The notes beneath the pieces were generated by a model. That model saw only the letters and a program-made list of their open reading frames with translations, was not told where the DNA came from and searched no databases. Made by a program: the position numbers and the translations under genes. DNA of 64,000 nt from Anaerolineales bacterium. GTDB lineage: Bacteria; Chloroflexota; Anaerolineae; Anaerolineales; UBA11858. Shown here piece by piece: positions 16,750 to 24,968 of the stretch. The number at the start of each line of letters is the position of its first letter. Position 1 is the stretch's first letter. The stretch is taken from positions 1-64,000 of the forward strand of contig JANQED010000132.1 of the NCBI GenBank assembly GCA_028278545.1, in the 5' to 3' direction.

Positions 16750-16962
16750 ATGAGTGTATTGCAACGCATCGAACTCAGCTTTTGGCATAACGTCATCCCG
16801 CTAATCCGGAGATCGAAGCTGATCCGCATTAGCTTCCAGTTCCTGTACATCGTCTTTCGCAAGGAACTGCTGAGAAGTGTTGTGATCCCCACTGCCCTAT
16901 CGGCGGCATTGGGGTTAATGCTTGGATACCTCGGCGGCTTGATTAGCGCAATTTTGCAATAA
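16750..16962 (+). CDS. Small single-pass membrane protein
   Basis: 70 aa from the ATG at 16750; the track start is a TTG two codons earlier. The first half is an amphipathic, basic segment (HNVIPLIRRSKLIRISFQFLY). The C-terminal half is a single membrane helix (VVIPTALSAALGLMLGYLGG). No family is recognised. It is in the run downstream of ftsZ, 10 nt after the previous stop. Confidence 0.5.
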   Translation: MSVLQRIELSFWHNVIPLIRRSKLIRISFQFLYIVFRKELLRSVVIPTALSAALGLMLGYLGGLISAILQ

Positions 16963-16987
16963 AGATGACGCCCAAACCGAACCAGCT

Positions 16988-17740
16988 ATGAAAATCTTGC
17001 GACTATCTACATTTCTAGTCATCCTCGTCCTCTCCACGATCCATGGATTTTCATTGGGGGCCAGCCAGGGCTTTGATTTGCTCGATGGAATAACCGCTGA
17101 GGGACCCTTTGTCGAAGATGTGCTTGCAGAACCGCTTCCAAGCACACCTACAATGGATATCCTCCCGCATAGGAATATCCTCATCATCGGCGTGGATCAG
17201 GTAACCGATCCAGTCGTTCTCCTAGAAGGGGTTTGGCTACTGATCTTCCATCGCGACACCCCCGAAATCGAAATCATTCCCATCTTTCCAACCATATCTG
17301 GGGACGATCCATTGCAAGATCATAAGCTCGCAGGCCATTTCAAGCTCAACTCCGAAGGGGGGCCGGACGAGGACTTTCTGGACATATTGAGAGAGCGAGA
17401 GATCCTCTGGCACAACTATGTACTGCTCGACGAACGGGCTTTGAATGCAATTACAGACCGGATGGAACTCCCTAGAGCGCGAACCAGTGAGTATCTTCAA
17501 CACTGGAATGATGATGCACTTGTATCACTCACCGGTCAAATTGCGCTATTCGACCAGCTATGTCAGAGCTTTGCCCAGCGCGAACATTCAAAAAGCATTT
17601 CCTCTTTCATCAATAATCTGGCACCATTTCTGGTCACAGATGTGCCTCCGGAAGAGATCGCTGACGATTGGCGACTCTTGAGGACCTATGGAGAAAACCT
17701 GCGCTGCGTCTTCCCGACGCTGACTGCCCCCCAAGATTAA
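16988..17740 (+). CDS. Secreted hypothetical protein with degenerate LCP-like core
   Basis: 250 aa with an N-terminal signal peptide (MKILRLSTFLVILVLSTIHG). The segment HRNILIIGVDQVTDP, then GVWLLIFHRDTPEIEIIPI, resembles the opening of LytR-CpsA-Psr proteins, which attach polymers to the cell wall. However the usual Arg/Asp catalytic pattern (RSDT, PRD) is absent, so it would be an inactive or strongly diverged relative. It is predicted to be outside the cell. It closes the plus-strand ftsZ run and converges with the lipoprotein gene at a 3-nt gap. Confidence 0.45.
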   Translation: MKILRLSTFLVILVLSTIHGFSLGASQGFDLLDGITAEGPFVEDVLAEPLPSTPTMDILPHRNILIIGVDQVTDPVVLLEGVWLLIFHRDTPEIEIIPIFPTISGDDPLQDHKLAGHFKLNSEGGPDEDFLDILREREILWHNYVLLDERALNAITDRMELPRARTSEYLQHWNDDALVSLTGQIALFDQLCQSFAQREHSKSISSFINNLAPFLVTDVPPEEIADDWRLLRTYGENLRCVFPTLTAPQD

Positions 17741-17743
17741 AAT

Positions 17744-19537
17744 TTATTCAGTACAGTGGGGAATAAGCTTATCTGCCTCTCGCACTGCCGCGTCCCAAGT
17801 AAAATCCTGGTTATCACTGGCATAATAGTAACTCGTGCCATTGGGCATTAGCACCACGACGATGCCGCTATATCCCTGCATTTCAGTTACCCAAAACTTA
17901 CAGTCAAAACCATCACTCTCACCATAGCTGTCAGCCCAGAAGGCATTGTTGTACTGGCCTCCAGGATATGATTCCACGCCGCGGTCATCTGGGTCGCGTT
18001 GCAAAGCAACAGCCAACATGTCTGGCTGTAAGATTTGATCGTCTCCAAGGGCGCCACCGCCCACGTTGAGGAAATGGGTCATTTTCGCCAAGTCGTCTGG
18101 CACCCACCACATCCCACCCAACCCTATGGGCTGCCCACGCCAGTTATCATCCTTTGTACGCTGAGTGGAAAACACACCAGGCCCCATTTTCAACGGCTGA
18201 TAGACTTCCTCCACGACAAATTCAAACAGATCGGCCTCCGGGCCAGCCTGAGTTTTCAAATAGTTTTGCATGGCCCGTGTAACGATGAAGGTATCGGAAG
18301 AACGATAGACCCACTGCGTTCCCGGCGCGGCACTGTTGGGCCAATCGAATGCCGCGGCGATCATCTCGGCGTAGAATTCTTCGTTCCAGAAGGGATGATC
18401 CCACTGCTCCTCGTCCGCCATGAACCTGGAGGAGTTGTAGTTGCCGGTAGCCATATCCAGGGCGTGATCGAAGGTGACCGCGCTCCAATCGCCAGGGCTG
18501 TCGGCGGCTTCCGGCACGAAATCTTTGATCAAGAAATGCGGCAACTGGGGATCGTATTTCTGGGCCAGGCGCATCAAAGCAACGCTGGCAAAAGCAGACT
18601 TGGCCGTTGAGTATGAGGGGGAACGCATGTACTCGCAGTAAGGATATGTGCCATAGCGGGTCCGGCAGCCCCCCATGTAGTTGACCCCATCGATGACGAA
18701 GCCGTACCAGGTCATGTGCCTAGCGTTGACCCCCCTCCCGAAGGCGGTAATATCCACTCCCGGATAGTCTTCGGCCAACGCGTCTATGGGTTTGGTGGGG
18801 AAGCGATCCGCCAGTTCCTGAGCAAAGGCCTCTTTGGTCAGGTCCGCATCAGCAACGTGCCCCGGATGATAGTCGGCATCCAACAAGCCCCACATTTCAA
18901 CGCTGAGGCTAATGGTTGTCTCTTGGGTAATCTGATACCAAACTTTAGAAATGCGCTCATCATCAAACAGGAAGGTCATCGTCCCATTGAAGACCGCATT
19001 TGCCCCCTTCCAATTCAACGCGAAAGGGAAAGAAGCGCGTGAATAACCCTGGTCTGCATCTTCCTGCCAGACCCGCCCAGGCTCGATGAAGTAATTCCAG
19101 TAAGGGTGATCGGTGATGATCAAGCCGCGCTGCACTGGGATCAAATATCCGTCATGCTGCACAAACTCAAAATCGAACTCCGGGAGGTGCGACACCCCCG
19201 GTTCCAGGTTGGGATTCCCCAAGAGCACCTTTAGCGCGCCAATCGTATCTTCACCGACCAGTTCCAAACGGCCCTCGAAGACATGTTCCGGCTCAGCAGC
19301 CCCTTCAGGGATCGTGAGAGCGGTTTCATCCACGGGGGATGCATATTCAAAGCCAGTCGTCAAATCCTCATACGTCAATAGACTGCGCCGGTTGCTCTCA
19401 CCAATCTCATCTGGCGCGGGTTGGGTTGGCGTAACAGTGGCAGGTTGAATGATCTCGGTGGGAGACTCTGCTGTGCCACAACTTGAAACCAAAACTAAGA
19501 AAATGACTGCCGGAAGCGCTTTTTGGTCGGTGTTCAT
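17744..19537 (-). CDS. Lipoprotein with serine beta-lactamase-like domain
   Basis: 597 aa. N-terminal lipobox FLVLVSSC predicts lipidation and an extracytoplasmic location. Residues about 40-290 form an unassigned domain. From about 290 the protein matches the beta-lactamase/transpeptidase-like family: SxxK as STAKSAFASVALMRLA, then TFDHALDMATGNYNSS, YRSSDTFIVTRAMQNYL and a C-terminal GYSGIVVVLMPNGTSYYYASDN. Members include esterases and peptidases as well as beta-lactamases, so the substrate is open. SD AAAGGA precedes the ATG. Confidence 0.82.
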   Translation of the reverse strand: MNTDQKALPAVIFLVLVSSCGTAESPTEIIQPATVTPTQPAPDEIGESNRRSLLTYEDLTTGFEYASPVDETALTIPEGAAEPEHVFEGRLELVGEDTIGALKVLLGNPNLEPGVSHLPEFDFEFVQHDGYLIPVQRGLIITDHPYWNYFIEPGRVWQEDADQGYSRASFPFALNWKGANAVFNGTMTFLFDDERISKVWYQITQETTISLSVEMWGLLDADYHPGHVADADLTKEAFAQELADRFPTKPIDALAEDYPGVDITAFGRGVNARHMTWYGFVIDGVNYMGGCRTRYGTYPYCEYMRSPSYSTAKSAFASVALMRLAQKYDPQLPHFLIKDFVPEAADSPGDWSAVTFDHALDMATGNYNSSRFMADEEQWDHPFWNEEFYAEMIAAAFDWPNSAAPGTQWVYRSSDTFIVTRAMQNYLKTQAGPEADLFEFVVEEVYQPLKMGPGVFSTQRTKDDNWRGQPIGLGGMWWVPDDLAKMTHFLNVGGGALGDDQILQPDMLAVALQRDPDDRGVESYPGGQYNNAFWADSYGESDGFDCKFWVTEMQGYSGIVVVLMPNGTSYYYASDNQDFTWDAAVREADKLIPHCTE

Positions 19538-19548
19538 GATCAGTTCCT

Positions 19549-19582
19549 TTTACAAAGTTCGTTTTTACTTGTGCTTTGTAAA
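19549..19582. promoter_or_regulatory. Inverted repeat upstream of the lipoprotein gene (operator candidate)
   Basis: TTTACAAAG and CTTTGTAAA are perfect 9-bp arms 16 nt apart, 12 nt upstream of the lipoprotein ATG. Half-sites of this size suit binding by a dimeric repressor; no regulator gene is adjacent. A weak RNA hairpin is the alternative. Confidence 0.4.
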
Positions 19583-19731
19583 GTTAATACATGCAAACTG
19601 ATCTAAAAGTTCAACTTCTTCATTGTGCCGGTTTTCATCGTAAGTATTTTGAAGACGTTGAACTACATAGTCCAAACTTTTTCCAGGACTGCCTCGATAT
19701 CCGCTTGCGGCTCCATTCATGACTCCTTCTT

Positions 19732-21144
19732 CTATTCATCAAGCAAAAATTCGAGAGCTTTACCCCTAATTTTTTCCATTGTCCCGATATCGATATTGTT
19801 CTCTACATATTCGAGAAGCAAACTGAGTTTCCCCGCACAGGTGACTGCACCCAATACCAGATTGACGCTAACCAAAGGAAAACCGCCGCCAGGTTTCATA
19901 ATCAAGCGATCAAGCTCTAATGCCCCGTACTTTCTCGGAAAATCCATCCGCGTGAGATTGGTTACGGCGGTGCCCATAAAAATATTATCGAGAGAATCCA
20001 TCTTGTCCCTTTTTAGAATCGACAAGACGACATCATCTCGCATGCTAAATTCAGATATCTTTTGATGACGGGCAAAATGCGTTGGCACGAGTCCGCCAAT
20101 CTTCTTGAAGTTTATCGACTCCACGATCGCTGGTTCGAGGTAACACCACGGTAGAAGATCTTTAAACAGATTTTTGTTGTTAATGAGTGGGGCCACTTTT
20201 CGATGAAATCGGCGAGCGTTTTCCCAGAAACCAATTTTTCTGTTGTATTTGTGATTTAGTGTTACTACCCCGGCATAAAAGCCCATAACTTCACCCACAG
20301 GCCGCCGAAGTCGATCTCTCAGACTTCCTGCAACGCCGATACTTGAATGAAAGGGTTTTTCACCTTGAACAATGATTTGCGCACCTACAAAAGCAGCAGC
20401 TAATGCTGAATTGACCGTCACCGCTTCTTTTTTACAGCGATTGACCAAGGCAGAAGTCTGAGCCTGGGACAGTTCGACAGATAACACTTGATGCTTGTAG
20501 TTCATCCAATAGGCTTCAGTGAGGTCTCTATAATCTTCTTGATCAAAGAGAATTTTGTTTTCTTCCCATTTCTTGTTGATCCGATTAATAAAGAACTGGA
20601 CAATGGCGTTTATTGAAGCGTCGTTTGGAATATTTTCCAGGTCAATTGGACTAGGGTCAGGCAGCACTTCCACTTCCCGCGTTGGATCTCCAAGATGAAC
20701 TATTAAGTCCCTGGCAAGATAGGCTAATGACAAACCATCACAAAGAATGTGGTGACATAAAATGATCAACTCAGATATATTAGGAGATTGAACCAGGACG
20801 AAACGGATCGCCGGTCGTTCATCAAACTCAAAGGGGATCTGACATGATTCCTGAACCACCTTGATCCAGTGATCATCCGATTCTCGAGATACGATCTCTA
20901 TCGGGATTTCCCCTGCTCCCTCCGAGGTGAACCAGGGTACATGGTCATTATCTTCCTTAATTCGAACCCTAAGATTTGGATGCCTCCGCCGGACTTTGGA
21001 AACAGCATCTTTTAACATGCTTTCGGATATCGTTCCCTTAATTCGAGCCACCATAGTTACGATAGCATAAGGGGATAATGCAAAAAAGCGTTCTATCGGT
21101 GTGACCATTCTTTCATATATGTTGACGTTTTGAGTTTCAGGCAT
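19732..21144 (-). CDS. Condensation-domain / PapA-like acyltransferase
   Basis: 470 aa from the ATG at 21144 with GAGG upstream; the track start is a TTG nine bases earlier and too close to the SD. The HHxxxDG catalytic motif is present as CHHILCDGLSLAYLAR, with an N-terminal ERFFALSPYAIVTMVARIKG and a C-terminal GGFPLVSVNLVLGAVT. These fit the chloramphenicol acetyltransferase-like fold shared by NRPS condensation domains, PapA acyltransferases and alcohol acetyltransferases. It stands alone, with no NRPS or PKS nearby. Its DNA is visibly more AT-rich than the neighbours, with many AAT/ATT codons, suggesting recent transfer. Confidence 0.78.
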   Translation of the reverse strand: MPETQNVNIYERMVTPIERFFALSPYAIVTMVARIKGTISESMLKDAVSKVRRRHPNLRVRIKEDNDHVPWFTSEGAGEIPIEIVSRESDDHWIKVVQESCQIPFEFDERPAIRFVLVQSPNISELIILCHHILCDGLSLAYLARDLIVHLGDPTREVEVLPDPSPIDLENIPNDASINAIVQFFINRINKKWEENKILFDQEDYRDLTEAYWMNYKHQVLSVELSQAQTSALVNRCKKEAVTVNSALAAAFVGAQIIVQGEKPFHSSIGVAGSLRDRLRRPVGEVMGFYAGVVTLNHKYNRKIGFWENARRFHRKVAPLINNKNLFKDLLPWCYLEPAIVESINFKKIGGLVPTHFARHQKISEFSMRDDVVLSILKRDKMDSLDNIFMGTAVTNLTRMDFPRKYGALELDRLIMKPGGGFPLVSVNLVLGAVTCAGKLSLLLEYVENNIDIGTMEKIRGKALEFLLDE

Positions 21145-21572
21145 GATTTTCAAACCTCATGAATATGCTTTCCTTCGTTATTGTAGATATACGATTTATT
21201 CGAGATAACGTTCCTTACCCTCCACTGTCCGGCCCAGAGCAACGAGAACCGAACAGTCGTTAATCAGGCAGAACAGGGATGGTTCCAGTCGAAGGGAGGG
21301 GATATAGAAGTGAGCATAAACAAATTATAAACCCTGTCGCAGTAAGGCGGCATCTGGGTGGGAAGGACAGCATTTAATTGAGTGCCTGACATACATTGGA
21401 CGCTGCCAGTTCATGCCAAGTCGACATGCCCCCAAGCCAATAACAATCTCTCGCGTGGTAAACTTCTCATACTTCCCAAAAGCTTCATAGACCAATAAAT
21501 ATCTAACCAACAATAACAACAATGGTGTTCAAAACACGCAATCTCATCTAGTAAAACCTTTTCACCCACTCC
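21145..21572. other. AT-rich intergenic gap with possible gene remnant
   Basis: 428 bp without a supported gene. A 65-codon minus-strand reading frame (21325-21522) has no SD and no family that I recognise. It could be a decayed coding remnant, as its composition matches the AT-rich gene next to it. I see no terminator, tRNA or clear insertion sequence end. Confidence 0.35.
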
Positions 21573-22550
21573 ATGTCACAGAAAACCGCTACCGCCATCG
21601 CGCATCCAAATATCGCCTTTATTAAGTATTGGGGCAACCGCCACCAAGCGCTGCGCATCCCTGCCAATGGCTCGATTTCGATGAACCTGGGTGCGCTGTT
21701 CACGCGTACACAGGTCACCTTCGACGAGTCTCTGGCAGCAGACCAACTATCGATAAACGAAGCACCGGCAACCGGCGCTGCTCATCACCGGGTGAGCGAT
21801 TTTCTTGCCTGGGTGCGACACATCTCGGCGATAGAGGAGTTCGCGCGTGTGGAAAGTGAGAACAACTTCCCCATGGGCACCGGGATCGCCTCCTCGGCGT
21901 CGGCTTTCGCCGCCCTGAGTCTGGCGGCAAGCCGCGCAGCCGGGCTGGGGCTCGATGAAAAGGACCTGTCCCGCCTGGCCCGCCGGGGCTCAGGCTCGGC
22001 CTGCCGCTCGGTGCCGGGTGGCTTCGCGGAATGGCAGGTGGGAACCGGAGATGACAACTCATACGCCTACTCCATCGCAGCGCCTGAGCACTGGGACCTC
22101 ATCGACTGTGTAGCCATCGTCGACCAGGATCACAAGACCACAACATCCATCGAAGGGCACGCCATCGCCGACACCAGCCCCTTACAGGCTATGCGCATCG
22201 AGCAAGTGCCGTCATATCTGGCTCGCTGCCGGGAGGCTATTTTGCAACGCGATTTCGAGGCCTTCGCCCAAATCACCGAACACGACTGCCTGATAATGCA
22301 CGCTGTGATGATGACCTCCTCTCCCTCACTGATCTACTGGCTGCCGCCCACCTTAGCCATCATTCGGGCTGTACGTGACTGGCGCAAAAGCGGCATCCCC
22401 GCCTGCTATACCATCGATGCCGGGCCAAATGTGCATGTGATCTCTGAAGAGTCTTACCTGAACAAAGTAAAGTCACTGCTCGAAGATATTCCCGGTGTTC
22501 ACCAAGTCATGATCTCAGGCCCAGGGGGGGCGGCACACCTGACCGATTAG
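21573..22550 (+). CDS. mvaD: Diphosphomevalonate (or phosphomevalonate) decarboxylase
   Basis: 325 aa GHMP-kinase-superfamily decarboxylase. Motifs: AHPNIAFIKYWGNRHQ, PANGSISMNLG, NNFPMGTGIASSASAFAAL (phosphate loop), GSGSACRSVPGGFAEW and TIDAGPNVHV with the catalytic Asp. The family converts mevalonate 5-diphosphate to isopentenyl diphosphate. In Roseiflexus, also Chloroflexota, a homologue instead decarboxylates mevalonate 5-phosphate in the alternative mevalonate route. The usual KYWGK is KYWGN here. No other isoprenoid gene is adjacent, and no SD is seen before the ATG. Confidence 0.9.
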   Translation: MSQKTATAIAHPNIAFIKYWGNRHQALRIPANGSISMNLGALFTRTQVTFDESLAADQLSINEAPATGAAHHRVSDFLAWVRHISAIEEFARVESENNFPMGTGIASSASAFAALSLAASRAAGLGLDEKDLSRLARRGSGSACRSVPGGFAEWQVGTGDDNSYAYSIAAPEHWDLIDCVAIVDQDHKTTTSIEGHAIADTSPLQAMRIEQVPSYLARCREAILQRDFEAFAQITEHDCLIMHAVMMTSSPSLIYWLPPTLAIIRAVRDWRKSGIPACYTIDAGPNVHVISEESYLNKVKSLLEDIPGVHQVMISGPGGAAHLTD

Positions 22551-22668
22551 TCGTTCCAAAAAGATGCCAGGGGGGATCATTCCTCTAAGCAATTACGCCC
22601 CTTTTGGCTTACATATTAGAAAGCTGTTAATCATTTCCCAGCACCTACCAAGCCCTTAAGAGACAAGA

Positions 22669-22870
22669 TATAATCACCCTATAAACGTAGCCGTTCAGCC
22701 CGTCACTTTCTCGAAAAACATTGAACCAAGTGAGCAATGTGATGAGTGACTTCGTGTTTCTGATTGACGCGCACGGTTGAGCGGTTACTTGCAAACCAAT
22801 AAAGGTTCTCTGAGATGCCATGGCGGGGTGGAATTGCTGGATTGCCCACAATTTCCATCTCGCCACGCCA
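22669..22870 (+). promoter_or_regulatory. Putative rseP promoter and long 5' leader with hairpin
   Basis: TATAAT at 22669-22674 is followed by a leader of about 215 nt with no gene. Near its end (about 22816-22870) TGGCGGGGTGGAATT can pair with AATTTCCATCTCGCCA, an imperfect stem of about 15 bp ending 27 nt before the rseP ATG. No known riboswitch is recognised. The -35 element is weak. The rest of the 346-bp gap shows nothing coding. Confidence 0.4.
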
Positions 22871-22896
22871 AATTCCAGAGATGAAAAGGTACCAAA

Positions 22897-23964
22897 ATGT
22901 CTATCCTATCTTCGGTCTTACAATTAGTTGTAGCCTTATCGGTCCTGATCATATTGCACGAATTCGGGCATTTCCTGGCTGCCAGGATATCGAAAGTAGA
23001 AGTCGAGGAATTCGGCCTCGGTTATCCCCCACGAGCGCTGACCCTCTTCGAAATCAGCGGCACGAAATATACTCTCAACTGGCTGCCTTTAGGCGGCTTT
23101 GTACGCTTGAAGGGTGAGGTTGATGCCGAAACACCCGGCGGGTTGCATACTGCTAACCCCTGGGCGCGTTTGTTTATTTACTCAGCCGGCCCGCTGATGA
23201 ACCTGCTGGTTGGCGTGTTGATCTTTGCCTTCATGTACACCCAGACCGGTGCACCAGACTTTACCAAAGTTGAGATCGTCGGCGTCGCGTCAGGGTCACC
23301 CGCAGAACAAGCTGGCCTCCAGGAAGGCGACATCATCACCAATGTTGCGGGGACGATTGTCGATAGCCAGCAAGTGCTCAGCGAGACGATTTACGCCAAC
23401 CTGGGGAATAACATCGACCTCTCCTTCAGGCGTGGTGAGGCGGCCTATGAAGTTTCCCTTATCCCCCGAGAAAATCCCCCTGAAGGAGAAGGGGCCATTG
23501 GGATCATCATGAGCAATGTCACTTATCCCGTCAATATCGTTGACGCCCTTCCCCTGGGCGCTCAAGCGACTTATTACCACACCATCTTCCTGGCTATGAT
23601 CCCAGGCGAAATCATCCGCGGCGCTATCGACCCTGGCCTGGCCCGACCGGTCGGTTATAAGGGCATCTACGATGCCTATCAGTACGTTCAGCAACGCGAA
23701 GAACCCCTCACCGATTCCCCCGTGAGCTTGAACGTTCTCCAGTTCTTCGCTTCGATCTCCATCTCATTGGGTGTGCTCAACCTCCTGCCCATCCCGGCAC
23801 TAGACGGTGGCCGCATTCTGTTCACATTGCCAGAGATCATCTTCCGTCGCCGCATCCCCATCGAGTGGCAGAATGTGATCAATATGATCAGCATGACTGC
23901 GCTGATTGCGCTGTTCTTGTACATCAATTTGCTCGATTTTACGAATCCGATTCAATTCCCCTGA
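22897..23964 (+). CDS. rseP: RseP-type site-2 membrane metalloprotease
   Basis: 355 aa integral membrane protease of family M50. Zinc motif HEFGH at residues 21-25 in the first membrane helix, TLNWLPLGGFVRLKGE, one PDZ domain at about 125-205 (GVASGSPAEQAGLQEGDII), and the second active-site segment LGVLNLLPIPALDGGRILF. It cleaves membrane-embedded anti-sigma factors or leftover signal peptides. Its stop overlaps the next gene's start (TGATG), so the HEAT-repeat protein is translationally coupled. No dxr or cdsA gene lies beside it, unlike in many bacteria. Confidence 0.93.
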   Translation: MSILSSVLQLVVALSVLIILHEFGHFLAARISKVEVEEFGLGYPPRALTLFEISGTKYTLNWLPLGGFVRLKGEVDAETPGGLHTANPWARLFIYSAGPLMNLLVGVLIFAFMYTQTGAPDFTKVEIVGVASGSPAEQAGLQEGDIITNVAGTIVDSQQVLSETIYANLGNNIDLSFRRGEAAYEVSLIPRENPPEGEGAIGIIMSNVTYPVNIVDALPLGAQATYYHTIFLAMIPGEIIRGAIDPGLARPVGYKGIYDAYQYVQQREEPLTDSPVSLNVLQFFASISISLGVLNLLPIPALDGGRILFTLPEIIFRRRIPIEWQNVINMISMTALIALFLYINLLDFTNPIQFP

Positions 23965-24944
23965 TGCCAGACCTGAACACCGCTCCAGATACCCCTTTCC
24001 AGGCTGTCATCGAGGCGCTTCTAAACGAAGATAGCACCCTGGACCCTCAATTCCTCTATCGCCTCTCAGACCTGGAAGGTGATGATGTCGAAAACCTGCG
24101 GGCTGTCTGGTCGCGCATTCCCACCTGGCGGCGGCAAGCACTCTTAGAGGATGTCGAGGGCCTGGCGGAAGGGAGTTATTTACTCTCTTTCGAGAGCATA
24201 TGCCGGATCGCGATTGACGACCCTGACCCGCGAGTGCGTTTCTTAGCCATCCGCCCGATGTTCACCTACGAGCCTGAAGATTTGCTCACTCAAATCTCAC
24301 AAATGATGGAAGGTGATCCAGACGAGAATGTCCGGGCTGTCTGCGCCTCGACTTTGGGCAAATTTGTCTACCTGGGCGAGATCGAAGAGTTGTCAGCTCA
24401 GAAGAGAAAAGAAGTTGTCGATTGTCTGCTCAGGGTGGCAAAGAGTAAAGATAGCATTGAAGTCCGTCGGCGAGCTTTGGAAGCCCTGGGATACGCCAGC
24501 AGCAAAGAAGTACCAAAACTGATCGACAAAGCCCTGGAGAGGGAAGATATCGATTGGCTTGTCAGCGCGCTCTTTGCCATGGGACGCACCTACGACAAAC
24601 GCTGGAACCCCCAAGTCACCAGCCTATTGGATCACCAACTCCCCAGGGTGCGGTTTGAAGCCGCCCGCGCTGCCGGGGAACTCGAAATAAGCGATGCCGC
24701 CCCACAACTTATAGACCTGCTGGATGACAGCGATGACGAGGTCCGTTACGCCGCTGCCTGGTCGCTCTCACAAATTGGGGGCGAAGGCGTCAAAGAAGTG
24801 CTGGAAAAGCTACTCAAATCCACAGATGACAACGAAGAAGCCAATTTAATCCAGGACGCTCTCGACAACCTGCTCTTCAATGAAGATATGGAACTATTTG
24901 GTCTGATGGACTTTTCTGAAGAAGATGACGACGAGATAACATAA
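23964..24944 (+). CDS. HEAT-repeat protein
   Basis: 326 aa from the ATG at 23964, which overlaps the rseP stop; the track start at 23865 runs back inside rseP. It consists of PBS-lyase-type HEAT repeats, clear in DDPDPRVRFLAIRPM, GDPDENVRAVCASTLGKF, SKDSIEVRRRALEALGYA, LPRVRFEAARAAGEL and DDSDDEVRYAAAWSLSQIG. Such solenoids are protein-binding scaffolds; no enzymatic motif is seen. The C-terminus is acidic (DFSEEDDDEIT). The coupling with rseP suggests a partner or client role for that protease, which is inference. Confidence 0.85.
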   Translation: MPDLNTAPDTPFQAVIEALLNEDSTLDPQFLYRLSDLEGDDVENLRAVWSRIPTWRRQALLEDVEGLAEGSYLLSFESICRIAIDDPDPRVRFLAIRPMFTYEPEDLLTQISQMMEGDPDENVRAVCASTLGKFVYLGEIEELSAQKRKEVVDCLLRVAKSKDSIEVRRRALEALGYASSKEVPKLIDKALEREDIDWLVSALFAMGRTYDKRWNPQVTSLLDHQLPRVRFEAARAAGELEISDAAPQLIDLLDDSDDEVRYAAAWSLSQIGGEGVKEVLEKLLKSTDDNEEANLIQDALDNLLFNEDMELFGLMDFSEEDDDEIT

Positions 24945-24968
24945 TTAAGCTCAGAGAAGAAGACAACC

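Noticed and set aside
21325-21522. 65-aa minus-strand ORF in the AT-rich gap
   Set aside because: Not recognised and without an SD; mentioned only as a possible remnant.
22556-22609. Weak CCAAAA...TTTTGG stem after mvaD as a terminator
   Set aside because: Long unpaired loop and no T tract directly after the stem; too weak to call.
22645-22866. 73-aa minus-strand ORF between mvaD and rseP
   Set aside because: No SD, no recognisable motif, and it overlaps the putative rseP promoter and hairpin.
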